From Rana temporaria (taxonomy: Eukaryota; Chordata; Amphibia; Anura; Ranidae), in NCBI RefSeq assembly GCF_905171775.1, contig NC_053495.1, positions 106,187,409 to 106,251,408 of the forward strand: a DNA stretch of 64,000 nucleotides, given 5' to 3'. Shown in pieces: positions 32,501-40,668 of the stretch (positions are counted from its first letter, which is position 1; each line of letters opens with the position of its first letter). The notes under the pieces were generated by a model. That model worked only from the letters and a program-made list of their open reading frames with translations, ran no database searches and was not told where the DNA came from. Both the position numbers and the translations under genes were made by a program.

Positions 32501-33255
32501 GGGTTTAGCCGCCATGAAGGTGGCGGGCGAACCCGGGGCAGTGACAATTCAGCCCAGCAAGGGCAGTGGTCAGACAGGGACCGGGGGGAGAAGCCGGTAC
32601 CCCTCACTCTGGGGAGAAGTGATTTGGACACTAATATTAGATCTATACGGGACATTGAAGAATGTGAGGCCGAAAAGCAAGAATATGCCCTGTCTGTGGG
32701 GTGGCCGTACCTCCAGGCATCCACGAGACCAAAGTCTGCGAGGAGTCCTGCGAATCTAGTGGGACGCGACTCCGTAGGTGTGGCCTGATCCCTGACCAGT
32801 CTATCTAGGGAAGGGTCGAGTACATTGTTGAAGTCTCCCAGCCAGACCGCCGGTATATCAGAGTGCAAGGCCATAAAGTCAAACCCAGAGACCAAAATAG
32901 TGGACTGGAACAGAGGTGGGACATAGATTGCCATTAGGAGAAACATATCACAATACATTTTTACTTTCAGGAATATATATCTGCCCTGTGGGTCTATCAC
33001 TGAATCCTGGAGTTCGAAGTGCACCGTTTTGGCAATAAGCATAGAGACTTCTCTGGAGTGAGAGGTGTGTACCGAGTGGTAACCCCAGCCCACCCAAGGT
33101 CGCCCGAGCGTCCTCGGGGCTAGGCCTTCAGCGTGTGTCTCCACAAGGACCACGACATCTGCCCTCAGTTTTTTAAGCACTGTGAAAATTGCAGATCGCT
33201 TAATCGGGTCTCTCATTCCCCGGACATTCCAGGTTAAAAACTTTAGCGTGGCCAT
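29503..33255 (-). CDS. L1 ORF2 protein: endonuclease and reverse transcriptase
   Basis: This 1250-residue protein has full length for the family. Residues 1-235 are an APE-type endonuclease, with LTWNVRG, VVLVETHAEG, WLGDFNNVLD, SRIDLILVSK and LSDHCPCW supplying the usual N, E, D, D and H. The RT covers about 450-760, with SKAPGSDGLP, YRPISLL, QAGFMPGRNT, VALDTAKAFDSVEW, GTRQGCPLSPLLY, YADD at 697-700 and KYLGVRAT. The C-terminal region has FIWGSARHKLPW and a zinc-knuckle-like CPMCDHEAGTFFHLIWQC near residue 1125. ORF2p nicks the target and copies the RNA in place. The ATG at 33255 begins directly before the endonuclease. No damaged catalytic residue is visible. Confidence 0.93.
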   Translation of the reverse strand: MATLKFLTWNVRGMRDPIKRSAIFTVLKKLRADVVVLVETHAEGLAPRTLGRPWVGWGYHSVHTSHSREVSMLIAKTVHFELQDSVIDPQGRYIFLKVKMYCDMFLLMAIYVPPLFQSTILVSGFDFMALHSDIPAVWLGDFNNVLDPSLDRLVRDQATPTESRPTRFAGLLADFGLVDAWRYGHPTDRAYSCFSASHSSMSRIDLILVSKSLLPRVRGTGFSPRSLSDHCPCWAELSLPRVRPPPSWRLNPFWLTLLPEDADLATEWEQYFADNSGSASPRAVWEAFKLHARMTLSSRINSVKIASAEALDRATELVEAKEREYTANPTADLAAELRLCTRAADQLHYEKSKRKLFFHKQRMFEHGERAGKLLAYLVHCEERPPVVISLRSPAGDLITDPEQVTTMFRDFFSSLYDTVAPDDDSLSDAFLTDLPVPRLTAQQTQSLEEPLTSEEISAALAGLPKSKAPGSDGLPAEFYSTYAETLVPKLLALYNSIFEGSELPPSMREATIVLIPKPGKDPHLPESYRPISLLQVDIKVLAKVLSARLNTVILSLVHVDQAGFMPGRNTSFNLRRLFINLQAAHDNSGSRIVVALDTAKAFDSVEWRYLWTCLATFGLGPRFIRWVKLLYQDPVARVLANGWPSDRFPLRHGTRQGCPLSPLLYALAAEPLAIAIRTHPDITGLRRGGVEERISTYADDTLLYLDDSTNSLPVALDLIERFGAFSGLRINWDKSQILPLDSYPLTRDKAQLPLQRVAEIKYLGVRATRDPADYVPLNVTPLYDMLKQRTQVWARLPLGVTGRINLVKMVLLPKILYMVWHSPVYLVLRCFKRLESLLKPFIWGSARHKLPWHRLKNPTDLAGLALPDFNAYYLAAQLSQLFHVDKVDRTRFLRLLCPAWTQSTGDPLVIIAGGARVTGERHSLLYHYRRVWSVVSDRLGIAPLHGYTSLWHNSALPELEHIHDTEIWSSRGIYYLSHITSGGKLKPFAALQAEYGLPDHMLFRYAQLRHAFQAQFPQDDLVLADNPLMAAVKYPDPKKLITQFHTMITLPSATVSAYALKSRWVGEVGPMEDDEWSDALDTCKLVSPKLSDRLTQTFILNRAYLTPLRISRYRRDFPSTCPMCDHEAGTFFHLIWQCVKIQAFWEQVVRFLHDKMGSPITLQPKPCLLGIFPDAEMNKFIKVFLHETLFVARNVIARVWMRSGPPEFSHWLAEVNNVLPYKKLVYSHRGCPAKYGKIWDKWLNSPSTGS

Positions 33256-33802
33256 GGGATGAGCCAGGGGACATGTAGAACTCCAGGATTCAGGCGACTC
33301 CTAATAATACTCAGCATTGGACCATGTTCAAATACATATACCGCCCTGTAGGACAATATTTCCCCAGAACAGTACCATCTAAATGCGTTTTGTTGCAGTA
33401 AAACAGTAAGAAAAAGAAAAAAAACATTAACCCCAAACTTTTGCACCCCCCCCTCCCTGCCCTGCACTGTCCCCAACTGGTGCGGGCTTGAACCCTTAAC
33501 TGCCAACGTGGCATCGGCAGCACCCATAGCATACTGATACACAAGGTTAAACATAAGGAGGCCACCAGCACGGTCACTAACAGTAACAAACTAAACCATC
33601 CAGGTTGCGACCGTGTGGCAGCAGCCCCCCGGTCCTGTTGATGGGTTGCTGCATGTGGGGCGAAAATTCGCTGCGTGCTTTGGCACAATGTAGGACCATG
33701 CTCGTTGCCCGTTGCGAGCTTTCAAATTGTACGCCTCCCTCCGCCGGGGGAAGGAGAGTTGTGGATAGGAGCGTGTGGACATCCAGCAGCCGTGCAAAAA
33801 GT

Positions 33803-33834
<32 letters not shown>

Positions 33835-34270
33835 GGTGAGGCAGAGTGAAAAAATAAACAGGGGGGGAAGAATGTCTTTTGGGGTATCCAGCGTTTGAGG
33901 AGGAGAGAAAAAGAGGAGGGGGAGAGTCATTGGAAAATAAAAATAATAAAGTAGGTGTCCATCTCCCCCCGCTCAGGGCAGCATGCAGGCCAACTCCCCA
34001 GTATAGGTAATAATTGTGCGGGTAGCGCGAGTCTCAGTCCTGTGCATGCTGGAGCTCCCCTAAGAGATCAAGCAATGCAGGGGTGTCGCGGGGCTCCGGG
34101 TATCAGAGAGCAATGTCAGAATGCCATTCGGAGCCCCCACCACGACCCAAGGGGGAGGGAAGGCTTCAGGTATGAGGCATGAAGGGGGTGTCTACCAGGG
34201 CAGCCGGAGCGGGCTGCAGGGCCAAGCCACTAACGGGAACTATGCAGTTAACAAGGTAGAAATATAGTAC

Positions 34271-35149
34271 TTATCTGTGCCTTTCCTGCTGCTCCAGCCA
34301 GGTCAGAACTTCTTCCGGATCCTCAAAGAAATATGCCCAATCTTCGCCCTCCACACGTAAGCGGGCCGGGAACAGCATGGCATACTTTATATGTTTGACC
34401 CGCAGACGCCGCTTGGCCTCCATGAAGGTCTTCCTCCTGCGTTGGACCTCAGCCGAGAAATCAGGGAAGACGGCCACCATCTTGTTGTTAAAGGGAATAT
34501 TACCCCTCTCTCTGCTAAGCCGAAGGATGGCATCCCTGTCCCTGTAATTAAGGAGTTTCGCTATGAACGTGCGGGGGGGAGCCCCGGGTGGCGGCTGCCT
34601 ACCCGACATGCAGTGGGCGCGTTCCACGGCGAACATTGGGGAGAAGGCCTCCCCCCCATAGTGATCCCGCAGCAGCTTCTCCAGAAAGTCCTGTGGGTCT
34701 CTCCCCTTCACCCCCTCAGGGAGACCAATAAACCTCAGGTTGCACCTGCGACTTCTGTTCTCGAGGTCGTCCTGCTTCTGTAGTAGTTGATTTATCTGAA
34801 GCTGCATGGCCTCGGAGGATTGCTGTAGGGGGGGGAGGGAGTCCTCCACGGTGCCCAGTCTCACCTCTGCCTCGGACACTCTCTCCCTCAGCCTCTGCAT
34901 GTCCTGTCTCACGAGGGAGATATCCACCTTCACCTCCTCTATTTTCGCTGTGAGGGTGGTCTGACAGGTCGCTACCGCTTCTCGGCAGGAGGTGATGGCC
35001 AGGAGTATCTTGGCTATGTCCGCGCCAACCGCTGCTTCCTCCGTCCTCGTGGCGCCGCCATCTTGCCCCGGGGGATCTTTCTCCTGCCGGAGGTATTGAT
35101 CGATCTTGGGGCCAGCCGACTTGCCTGCCTTCGGCGGAGCCATAGCCAC
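34271..35149 (-). CDS. L1 ORF1 protein: RNA-binding trimer-type protein
   Basis: This 292-residue protein has the L1 ORF1 plan. A basic N-terminus (about 1-50) is followed by a heptad-rich coiled coil (about 55-130; ISLVRQDMQRLRERVSEAEVRLGTVEDSL). An RRM follows (about 133-225; LENRSRRCNLRFIGLPEG and the ERAHCMSGR and RTFIAKLLNYRDRDAIL blocks). A C-terminal domain (about 228-292) contains FPDFSAEVQRRRKTFMEAKRRL and the LFPARLRV segment. It binds L1 RNA in the ribonucleoprotein. It starts 138 bp from the element's 5' end and ends 1015 bp before ORF2. The long spacer could hold a separate initiation signal for ORF2, but none was recognised. Confidence 0.92.
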   Translation of the reverse strand: MAMAPPKAGKSAGPKIDQYLRQEKDPPGQDGGATRTEEAAVGADIAKILLAITSCREAVATCQTTLTAKIEEVKVDISLVRQDMQRLRERVSEAEVRLGTVEDSLPPLQQSSEAMQLQINQLLQKQDDLENRSRRCNLRFIGLPEGVKGRDPQDFLEKLLRDHYGGEAFSPMFAVERAHCMSGRQPPPGAPPRTFIAKLLNYRDRDAILRLSRERGNIPFNNKMVAVFPDFSAEVQRRRKTFMEAKRRLRVKHIKYAMLFPARLRVEGEDWAYFFEDPEEVLTWLEQQERHR

Positions 35150-35287
35150 TAGGTTGTCCGGGGTCTGCTGGATGTTTAGCAGCGGGTATAATCGCGAGTG
35201 AAGTCCAAGGATAGTTAGTTAGGATAAACGGCCGGCAGAGCTCAGCAGACTAGCGTCCTATCCCATGCCGCTCCAGGCCACGCCCCC

Positions 35288-35802
35288 GGCCTAGAAAACA
35301 TTTTTAAATGATTACATCACAAGCAAGAAATGTCACATTTCAGTATGGGACAACTCAGTTGAAATTGCATCAGCAAGAGAACGGGGTTATTCTAGCAAGA
35401 GAACAATGAATAAAACGACGCAATAAACTGTTGTTTATTGCGTCGTTTTAAGACATTGTTCTCTTGCTAGAATAAAAGCTTTCAAATGACGAATGTGCCA
35501 TATCCCAAACAAACGCGAGTTTTACCTGAACGAGCGCTCCCGTCTCCTCATTTTGACTGAGCATGCGCGGGATTTTTGTACGCTGCTTTTGTGTACAGAC
35601 GACCGAACATGTCCGAGCAGACACGATTCCAGCGGACTGTTTTAAAGCAAGACCAGGAAACAGTTGTTCATTGGGAAACGGTCTGTCAGACAAATGTTTG
35701 CTGGAATCCTGTCCGTTACTGCCTACACACGATCGAACATGTCCGCTGAAACTGGTCCGCGGACCAGTTTCAGCAGACATGTTTGGTCGTGATTATGGGG
35801 CC
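35288..35802. repeat. Harbinger copy 1 right end with subterminal palindromes
   Basis: A large hairpin lies at about 35390-35475: 'ctagcaagagaacaatg' and 'cgacgcaataaac' on one arm, and the complements 'gtttattgcgtcg' and 'cattgttctcttgctag' on the other. Next to the tip, 35733-35790 forms another near-palindrome centred on 'ggtccgcggacc'. Copy 2 has equivalents near 37730-37805 and 37418-37470. Such structured ends may bind transposase. Confidence 0.7.
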
Positions 35803-35805
35803 TAG

Positions 35806-36279
35806 CACTTAATAGTCGCTCAGAACCACCAACCATTACAATAATTAAATTCAACAGAATTATACACAAAATTATACAAAATAGATAAACAGTATATTAA
35901 ATTAAAATAAATGATTAAAATTAATGGTTAAAATTTCAAATATTAAAATAAAGAAGATACATATATAAACCCTCTATGTCTCCACAGAAAATTAATATAT
36001 AAAACCTATTTGTTTTTTATATAAAACAATTTAGATCAAAGTCAACATTCAGTCCTTCCGGGGTAAGAACTTTGGCCTCAAAGATCCAAAAGGATTCTCT
36101 TTGGCTAATGTGTCGGATATAATTTCCTCCCCTCCAATGTCTATCGACTCTCTCCAAACCCCAACATTTTAAACATCTTGGATTTCGATCGTGACATTGT
36201 CGAAAATGTCTGGAGACACTGTGGGAGCGCAAACCCAATTTAATATTATTTACATGTTCACCGACTCTGACAGCTAGGG
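35806..36279 (-). pseudogene. Penelope-like element, C-terminal GIY-YIG region (part 2 of the split copy)
   Basis: On the minus strand, from 36279 down to the stop at 36017, the sequence encodes the end of a Penelope-type protein: VGEHVNNIKLGLRSHSVSRHFRQCH, then HWRGGNYIRHISQRESFWIFEAKVLTPEGLN. This is the usual tail of the GIY-YIG endonuclease domain, which nicks DNA for target-primed reverse transcription. The 5' end is truncated at 36279, where ERV gag begins. The truncated frame is fused in phase to the gag start, giving a 148-codon chimaeric ORF (36017-36463). The 3' UTR (36016-35806) continues at 20335 beyond the Harbinger. Confidence 0.75.
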
Positions 36280-36463
36280 ATTTCAATACATTACTTATTT
36301 TCTTACGTAATTTATGCACAGTAAACCTGGATTTGTCGATCTGTGTATTGGAATTTAGGCATTCTTGGTACATATATAACCACAAGTGACTGTCATTTTG
36401 ATAAAAAGACACATCTTTAAATTCTAGCTTACTATCTCTAGCTATTTCATCTATAAAATCCAT
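36280..36463 (-). pseudogene. ERV gag N-terminus, fused to Penelope sequence
   Basis: An ATG at 36463 lies about 210 bp downstream of the primer-binding site, the expected place for gag. About 61 codons are open (helical, acidic start, then a basic KLRKKISNVLK segment) before the Penelope insertion at 36279. The gag frame resumes at 19588. The target duplication 36280-36293 covers the last codons. Identity as gag rests on position and the resumed frame rather than a motif. Confidence 0.6.
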
Positions 36464-36676
36464 ATTTTTTATTTACCGTAATTAGAAGAATTTCTCGTCT
36501 TCAACCATCTGTTACTGGACTGTTGTCCACATCTGACGCAACACAAACGCCTCTTGCTTGATAGGTTCTGAACCGTCTTTGTTCTCGAGACTTGAATATT
36601 CGCAAAACTGTGCCAATCTCTCCCCCCCTCATCAAGGTTCGAGATTTCCATAAAAATAGAAATATGACAGTATTTT

Positions 36677-36688
36677 GCTGGCTCGCCA
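36677..36688 (-). promoter_or_regulatory. Retroviral primer-binding site, tRNA-Arg type
   Basis: On the minus strand TGGCGAGCCAGC begins two bases after the LTR's terminal CA. It is complementary to the 12 terminal bases, including CCA, of a vertebrate tRNA-Arg with an ACG anticodon, as I recall that tRNA. After 12 bases the match stops. The placement directly after an LTR end makes it a convincing primer site. Confidence 0.6.
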
Positions 36689-36689
36689 C

Positions 36690-37395
36690 TGAAAGAATAG
36701 TTAATATCTAATATTCTTGTATCTCAAGGGCGTTTCTGAATGAACAGCACTCATAATCATGTTGACTTGAAAATAACGTGTGAGTTTATTATCACACAGG
36801 TCGCATTAAAAACACAATGAAAAATATTACAGTTCAGTTTTGTTTAGATAAAATAGAATAGATGTTGCTGTAGCAAGCTTATGAAAGCATGTGTCCTTTC
36901 TGTGCTCTGAATTCAGACTCCATTTTGCCTGATCCCAAGTGAGGAAGAAGAAGAAGAAACAGGAAATGACGTTCTTCTGTTCATCTGTTCTTCTCGTCCG
37001 TCTGAGTAAATATGTCAGTGTTGTCTTTTGAAGTGGGCGTGAGTGAGTGTGTCTTAATGTGTGTGAGTGTCAGTGCATCGTGTAAGTGTGTGGTGCAAAT
37101 GTGAGAACAGCCTTCTTAAAACAAAGCTTATATATATGTTACAAATGAACGTCGTGACCTCATACTGTCCAGACTTAGACCCTTGTATGACATACATTAA
37201 TTTCTGCTATGTTCAGCAATATGTTATACCAAGAAAAGATCTTAGCACATACGAGAGTCGTATGGAGTTTGATTGACAGGCACACATGTGACGCTCTATA
37301 CTTAGAGCATACTGCAGATGATGTAACATCATAAAACATATATTACCAGCTTTAACTTCATTAAGTAACTATATACTAATACGTATTAGTATGAC
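36690..37395 (-). repeat. ERV 5' LTR (U5, R and part of U3)
   Basis: On the minus strand the LTR ends in TTTCA at 36690. It contains ATATATATAAGC at 37137-37126 (TATA box) and AATAAA at 36790-36785 about 345 bp further on, giving a plausible U3-R-U5 order. The left LTR boundary (5' TG) was not found. Harbinger copy 2 begins at 37399 and may lie inside U3, in which case U3 resumes at 45864. No second LTR copy is in the window. Confidence 0.6.
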
Positions 37396-37463
37396 TTAGG
37401 CCCCATACTCACGACCAAACATGTCTGCTGAAACTGGCCCGCGGACCAGTTTCAGCAGACATG

Positions 37464-38487
37464 TTTGGTCGTGTGTAGTTACGAGCGTACAGAATTTCAC
37501 CGTACATTTGCCCGCCGGGCCGTTTTTCAGCAGACATTTATTTGCAAACTTGTTTTAAAACCGTCCGCTCAAATCCTGTCCGAACGGACATGTTTGGTGG
37601 TGAGTACACAAAACCAACGTACAAAAACCCCGCGCATGCTCAGACTAAATGAGGCCACGGGAGCGCTCGTTCAGGTAAAACTCACGTTTGTTTGGGATAT
37701 GGCACATTCGTCACTAGAAAGATTAATTCTAGCAATAGAACACTGAAGCAAACCACACAATAAACAACACTTGATGCCGTCGTTTTATTCATTCTTCTCT
37801 TGCTAGAAATAATCAGTTATTTAGCTCATGTTATTTCAACTGAGTTGTTCCATACTGAAAAGTGACATTTGTTAGCTGTGATGTAGTAAGATTTTAGCCA
37901 TCTTTTATTGGCCCGACGTATCATATTTTTAGTGGTCCTCCACATGTATATTTTTTTGCTTTTAATGTTTAATGTTTATCTTTCCCACTTTATTTATGTG
38001 TTTATAGTTATGTCACCATTTGGAATTTTTTATTAGCAAATTGTTAGGATTTTGCATTTGTTTGTATATTTAACTGGATTTTTTTGAAGGTTGTTTAAAT
38101 TGTCTACCATGTTGGCACACCAAATGCCCCCCCCCCCCCCCACATGAGTTAGTGAATATTTTTGATGAAACATTTTATTTGTTTGTAATGTTTTATGCCT
38201 AAAATAATACCCACAGTATTCCAAACAATAGGCACGTTTTTAAATTCAACAAAAAGGCTTTTATTTTAGCAAAAGATAAAAAGGAACAAAAACAGAATGG
38301 CAGCACTTGAACAGCTAGCAAAATACATGCAAACTTGCATTGTCAAACATGGTGAAGGCTAAACTAGCCAACCTCAGGAGGCACACAAACTAAAATCTGA
38401 AGCAGCAGCACATAACACCAAAGGAACCCAAGCTGTGATAGTCCAAACAAGATGCCATTTGTGGGGGATCAAATGGAAGGCAGGGCA
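37464..38487. other. Harbinger copy 2 left noncoding region
   Basis: This holds the subterminal palindrome (37418-37470), the degenerate large hairpin (37728-37808), a C-run (38128-38142) and, at 38297-38480, a degenerate second piece of MADF-like coding sequence. No intact gene. Confidence 0.6.
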
Positions 38488-39737
38488 TCAACGTCTCCTC
38501 TTCCTTGCAACCTTCCTTCCAGGCTGCCTTCCAGCGGGTCTTCCCTGGGCCCTTGCAGGTGGGGATGATGTGGCAGCAGGAGTATGATGTTCAGCAAGCC
38601 GGGCCGGGTCACATAGCCCAGTGTCTTTGGTCAGCAGCTCCCTCTCCATCCACCAAAGGGCCTGGTTGATGATGCCCTTGGCCAATTGCCTCTGCTCCTC
38701 CGTGCCTTTATTCAGATCATGTGCCACGGAGGCACTGTAGGCCTCAGTGGGGTTGAGGGGGGCCCTCATGATGGCACTCGCCTCCCTAATCATTTGGAGG
38801 CTGGCTTCCTCCACTGCCCCCAATTTCTTCTTACGGCCTGGTGGCCTAATATAAAGGGGAGGAGCCTGGCTGGTGCTGGTTGTCCTGGGGAGCTGCTGAA
38901 CGCCACTGGGCCCGGCCTCCTCCTGGCTGCCACTGACCCCTTCGGCCTGGCTGTCAGTGAGGAGAGGATCTGCCACCTCCTGGCTGGTCTCTTCTTCCTG
39001 TGTAAAAAAAAGGGACATGTTGTAATATATTTATAAATATAATCACTCACATTTTCATGCTTGAATCTTATTTTTTGCATTGAATTTAAACTTGAAAACA
39101 GACTGACCCTCTGACCCCTGCAGTTGTCATCCCTGACACCTATTTGTTTGCCCACGACTTTTCATTTTTGCTTCACAGCTTGTATTTTATTAACCAATAT
39201 CAAGTCAAGAATCAAACAATAATTAATATTATTCCATAAATAGTTATGAAACTACTATACCTCATCATCGTAGAGGCGCAGATCTGCCTCTCTGTCAGCC
39301 AGGCCCTCTTCATCCGACTCTGCAGGGCTGTGGTGATCTGGGGAAGTCCCGCTGGGAGGTAGCGTGGAGGGAAGGTTGGGATTCAGACTTGACATAGATG
39401 GCCTGCCTTCCAGTTGATCCCGCAAAAATGACATCTGGCTGTAATACCACAGCTTGGGTTCCTTTGGTGGTCTTGCTGCTGCTCCAGATCTTAGCTGCTT
39501 TTGGTGAGCTTTGTATGCTCTCCTATATGTGCCCCTGAGGTTGGCAAGTTTATCCTTCACCATGTTGGCACTGCATTCTGGCACCCATGTCCTCATGTAT
39601 GCTGCTAGCTGTTCAAGTGCTGCCGCTCGTACGTCCTTGTTATGGTAGGTGGGCTGCTTTGAATCCCACAGGATGGGCATTTCCCTAAATTTATCCAGCA
39701 AGTGCTGGATAATCTCTTGGGTCTGCAGGAGATCCAT
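38488..39737 (-). CDS. Harbinger MADF-domain protein, two exons, copy 2 (open)
   Basis: Exon 1 is 39737-39261 (159 codons, donor GTATAG). Exon 2 is 38997-38488, after a CAG acceptor at 39000-38998. Phases fit, giving 328 residues. Residues 5-110 form a MADF-like domain (IIQHLLDKFREMPILWDS, MVKDKLANLRGTYRRAYKAH, PKLWYYSQMSFLRDQL). An acidic, Ser/Pro linker follows (about 118-200), then a conserved helical segment (VEEASLQMIREASAIMRAPLNPTEAYS) and a strongly basic end (RQPGRKVARKRRR), likely a nuclear signal. Family knowledge: MADF domains bind DNA. A separate MADF partner in a Harbinger is not something I can name from memory. It may assist or regulate transposition. Confidence 0.82.
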
Positions 39738-40668
39738 TGGTAAATATTGATTGTTATAATTTTATTCTAGATTACAAAAATAACAAGAAACCAAAAACAC
39801 GATTTAAAAAATGCTCCGCATTTACATTGATAGAATATGTTGTTAAAAAAGTAGGACCTATATAGAAATACAAACACAGTGTCTCTTGTTTCCAAAATGC
39901 TGGCCAGCTCTGCCCCATTGGTTGGTTGTAGCTAACATTTTTTAAAAACATGCCGCCCCTTTGGTTACATTGCAGGAAATAATAGAAATGTACAACCATA
40001 CACAATTATTATAAATGACAGCATTCATCAAGGCACTATTGCATGTGTAGATATCCTGCCCCTCAGCATTGATTACCTGAAAGAAACTTCCTAATGACCT
40101 CTGTCCAACCAACACAGCACAATACTTGGCCTGATCTGAATACACCCTACATAATTGCTAATGAGTCACAGCATTTTTGACATCTCTATTTTGTGATGTC
40201 TCCAAAAGCATTTGGGTACGAAAATCACATTCTGGTATCCAAGAGACATAATAGCTTAATAAAACTGTGCAACCAACAGACCAAACCCCCATCCCATGGC
40301 TCTACATTTTATAGCCCGCTGCTGATCCCATGTTTAAATTTCTTACCTGCCTCTCTCCAAATCCTCGTTTGTTACGCTCGATTAATTAACACGTAACCTA
40401 CGTAATCACGTCAAGCGCCTTTTATCCACTCCGCGTATGTATGAAACGCCGCCCTCGTCACCTTTGCCATGCCCCTAATCAATTGAAAAAGTAAATATGG
40501 CGTTAACTGTGTAGGTTCTGGAATCGCGCGAATATTCTCCGTGTAACCTACGTCAATACGTTGTTGGCATTCGCGACACTCCGCATATGCAAGAATCCCC
40601 GCCCTCATCTCCGCCCCTGACGGGACATTTCCTCGTTTCCACGCCCCTAATCTCTGTGGGAAGGAAAG
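39738..40668. promoter_or_regulatory. Shared divergent promoter region, Harbinger copy 2
   Basis: These 931 bp separate the MADF start (39737, minus) and the Myb-like start (40669, plus), exactly as in copy 1. The 'ctccgcgtatgtatgaaacgccgccctcg' block occurs near 40427. It is reversed relative to copy 1 and preceded by GATAAAAG on the minus strand (40428-40419), in the place of the TATA box of copy 1. A second weaker version lies near 40580-40610. Confidence 0.45.

Larger units (their letters stand above)
29340..35287 (-). mobile_element. Full-length L1-type LINE with two intact ORFs
   Basis: A 5.95-kb element on the minus strand flanked by an exact 18-bp duplication. Order: a short 5' UTR (35287-35150, starting ggggcgtggcc), ORF1 (292 codons), a spacer of about 1 kb, ORF2 (1250 codons) and a 3' UTR of about 160 bp with AATAAA directly before the tail (about 29360). 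The A-tail is only about nine bases and merges with the duplication. Both ORFs are uninterrupted. The element is far less decayed than the other LINEs here, so it is a recent insertion and possibly competent. Confidence 0.92.
20339..35802 (+). mobile_element. Harbinger transposon copy 1 (three-gene type), with nested L1 and MITE
   Basis: Terminal repeats start GGCCTTGTACTCACGACC at 20339 and end as the complement of GGCCCCATAATCACGACC at 35802. TAG flanks both sides (20336-20338, 35803-35805), a 3-bp duplication as expected for PIF/Harbinger. Order: transposase (+), Myb/SANT-like gene (-), MADF gene (+). Removing the L1 (29340-35287, with one 18-bp duplication) and the TTAA MITE (22606-23600) leaves about 8.49 kb. 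This is close to copy 2 at 37399-45860 (8.46 kb), which is in the opposite orientation. It is inserted in the Penelope copy. Confidence 0.9.
2558..37395 (-). mobile_element. Decayed endogenous retrovirus, split by six insertions (internal part plus 5' LTR)
   Basis: Retroviral blocks on the minus strand lie in strict genetic order from right to left: LTR, tRNA-Arg primer site, gag start, capsid, zinc knuckle, protease, reverse transcriptase, RNase H. Between them lie a Penelope-like element (with a Harbinger and an L1 nested inside), a LINE fragment, a hAT element, a foldback, a DIRS element and another foldback. Several junctions carry matching target duplications: 14 bp around the Penelope copy, 8 bp around the hAT, and 4 bp (gtac) around the large foldback. 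The proviral reading frame resumes after each insertion. Frameshifts, stops and changed catalytic residues show a dead copy. No integrase, env or 3' LTR is seen inside the window. The retroviral class cannot be settled by eye. Confidence 0.8.
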
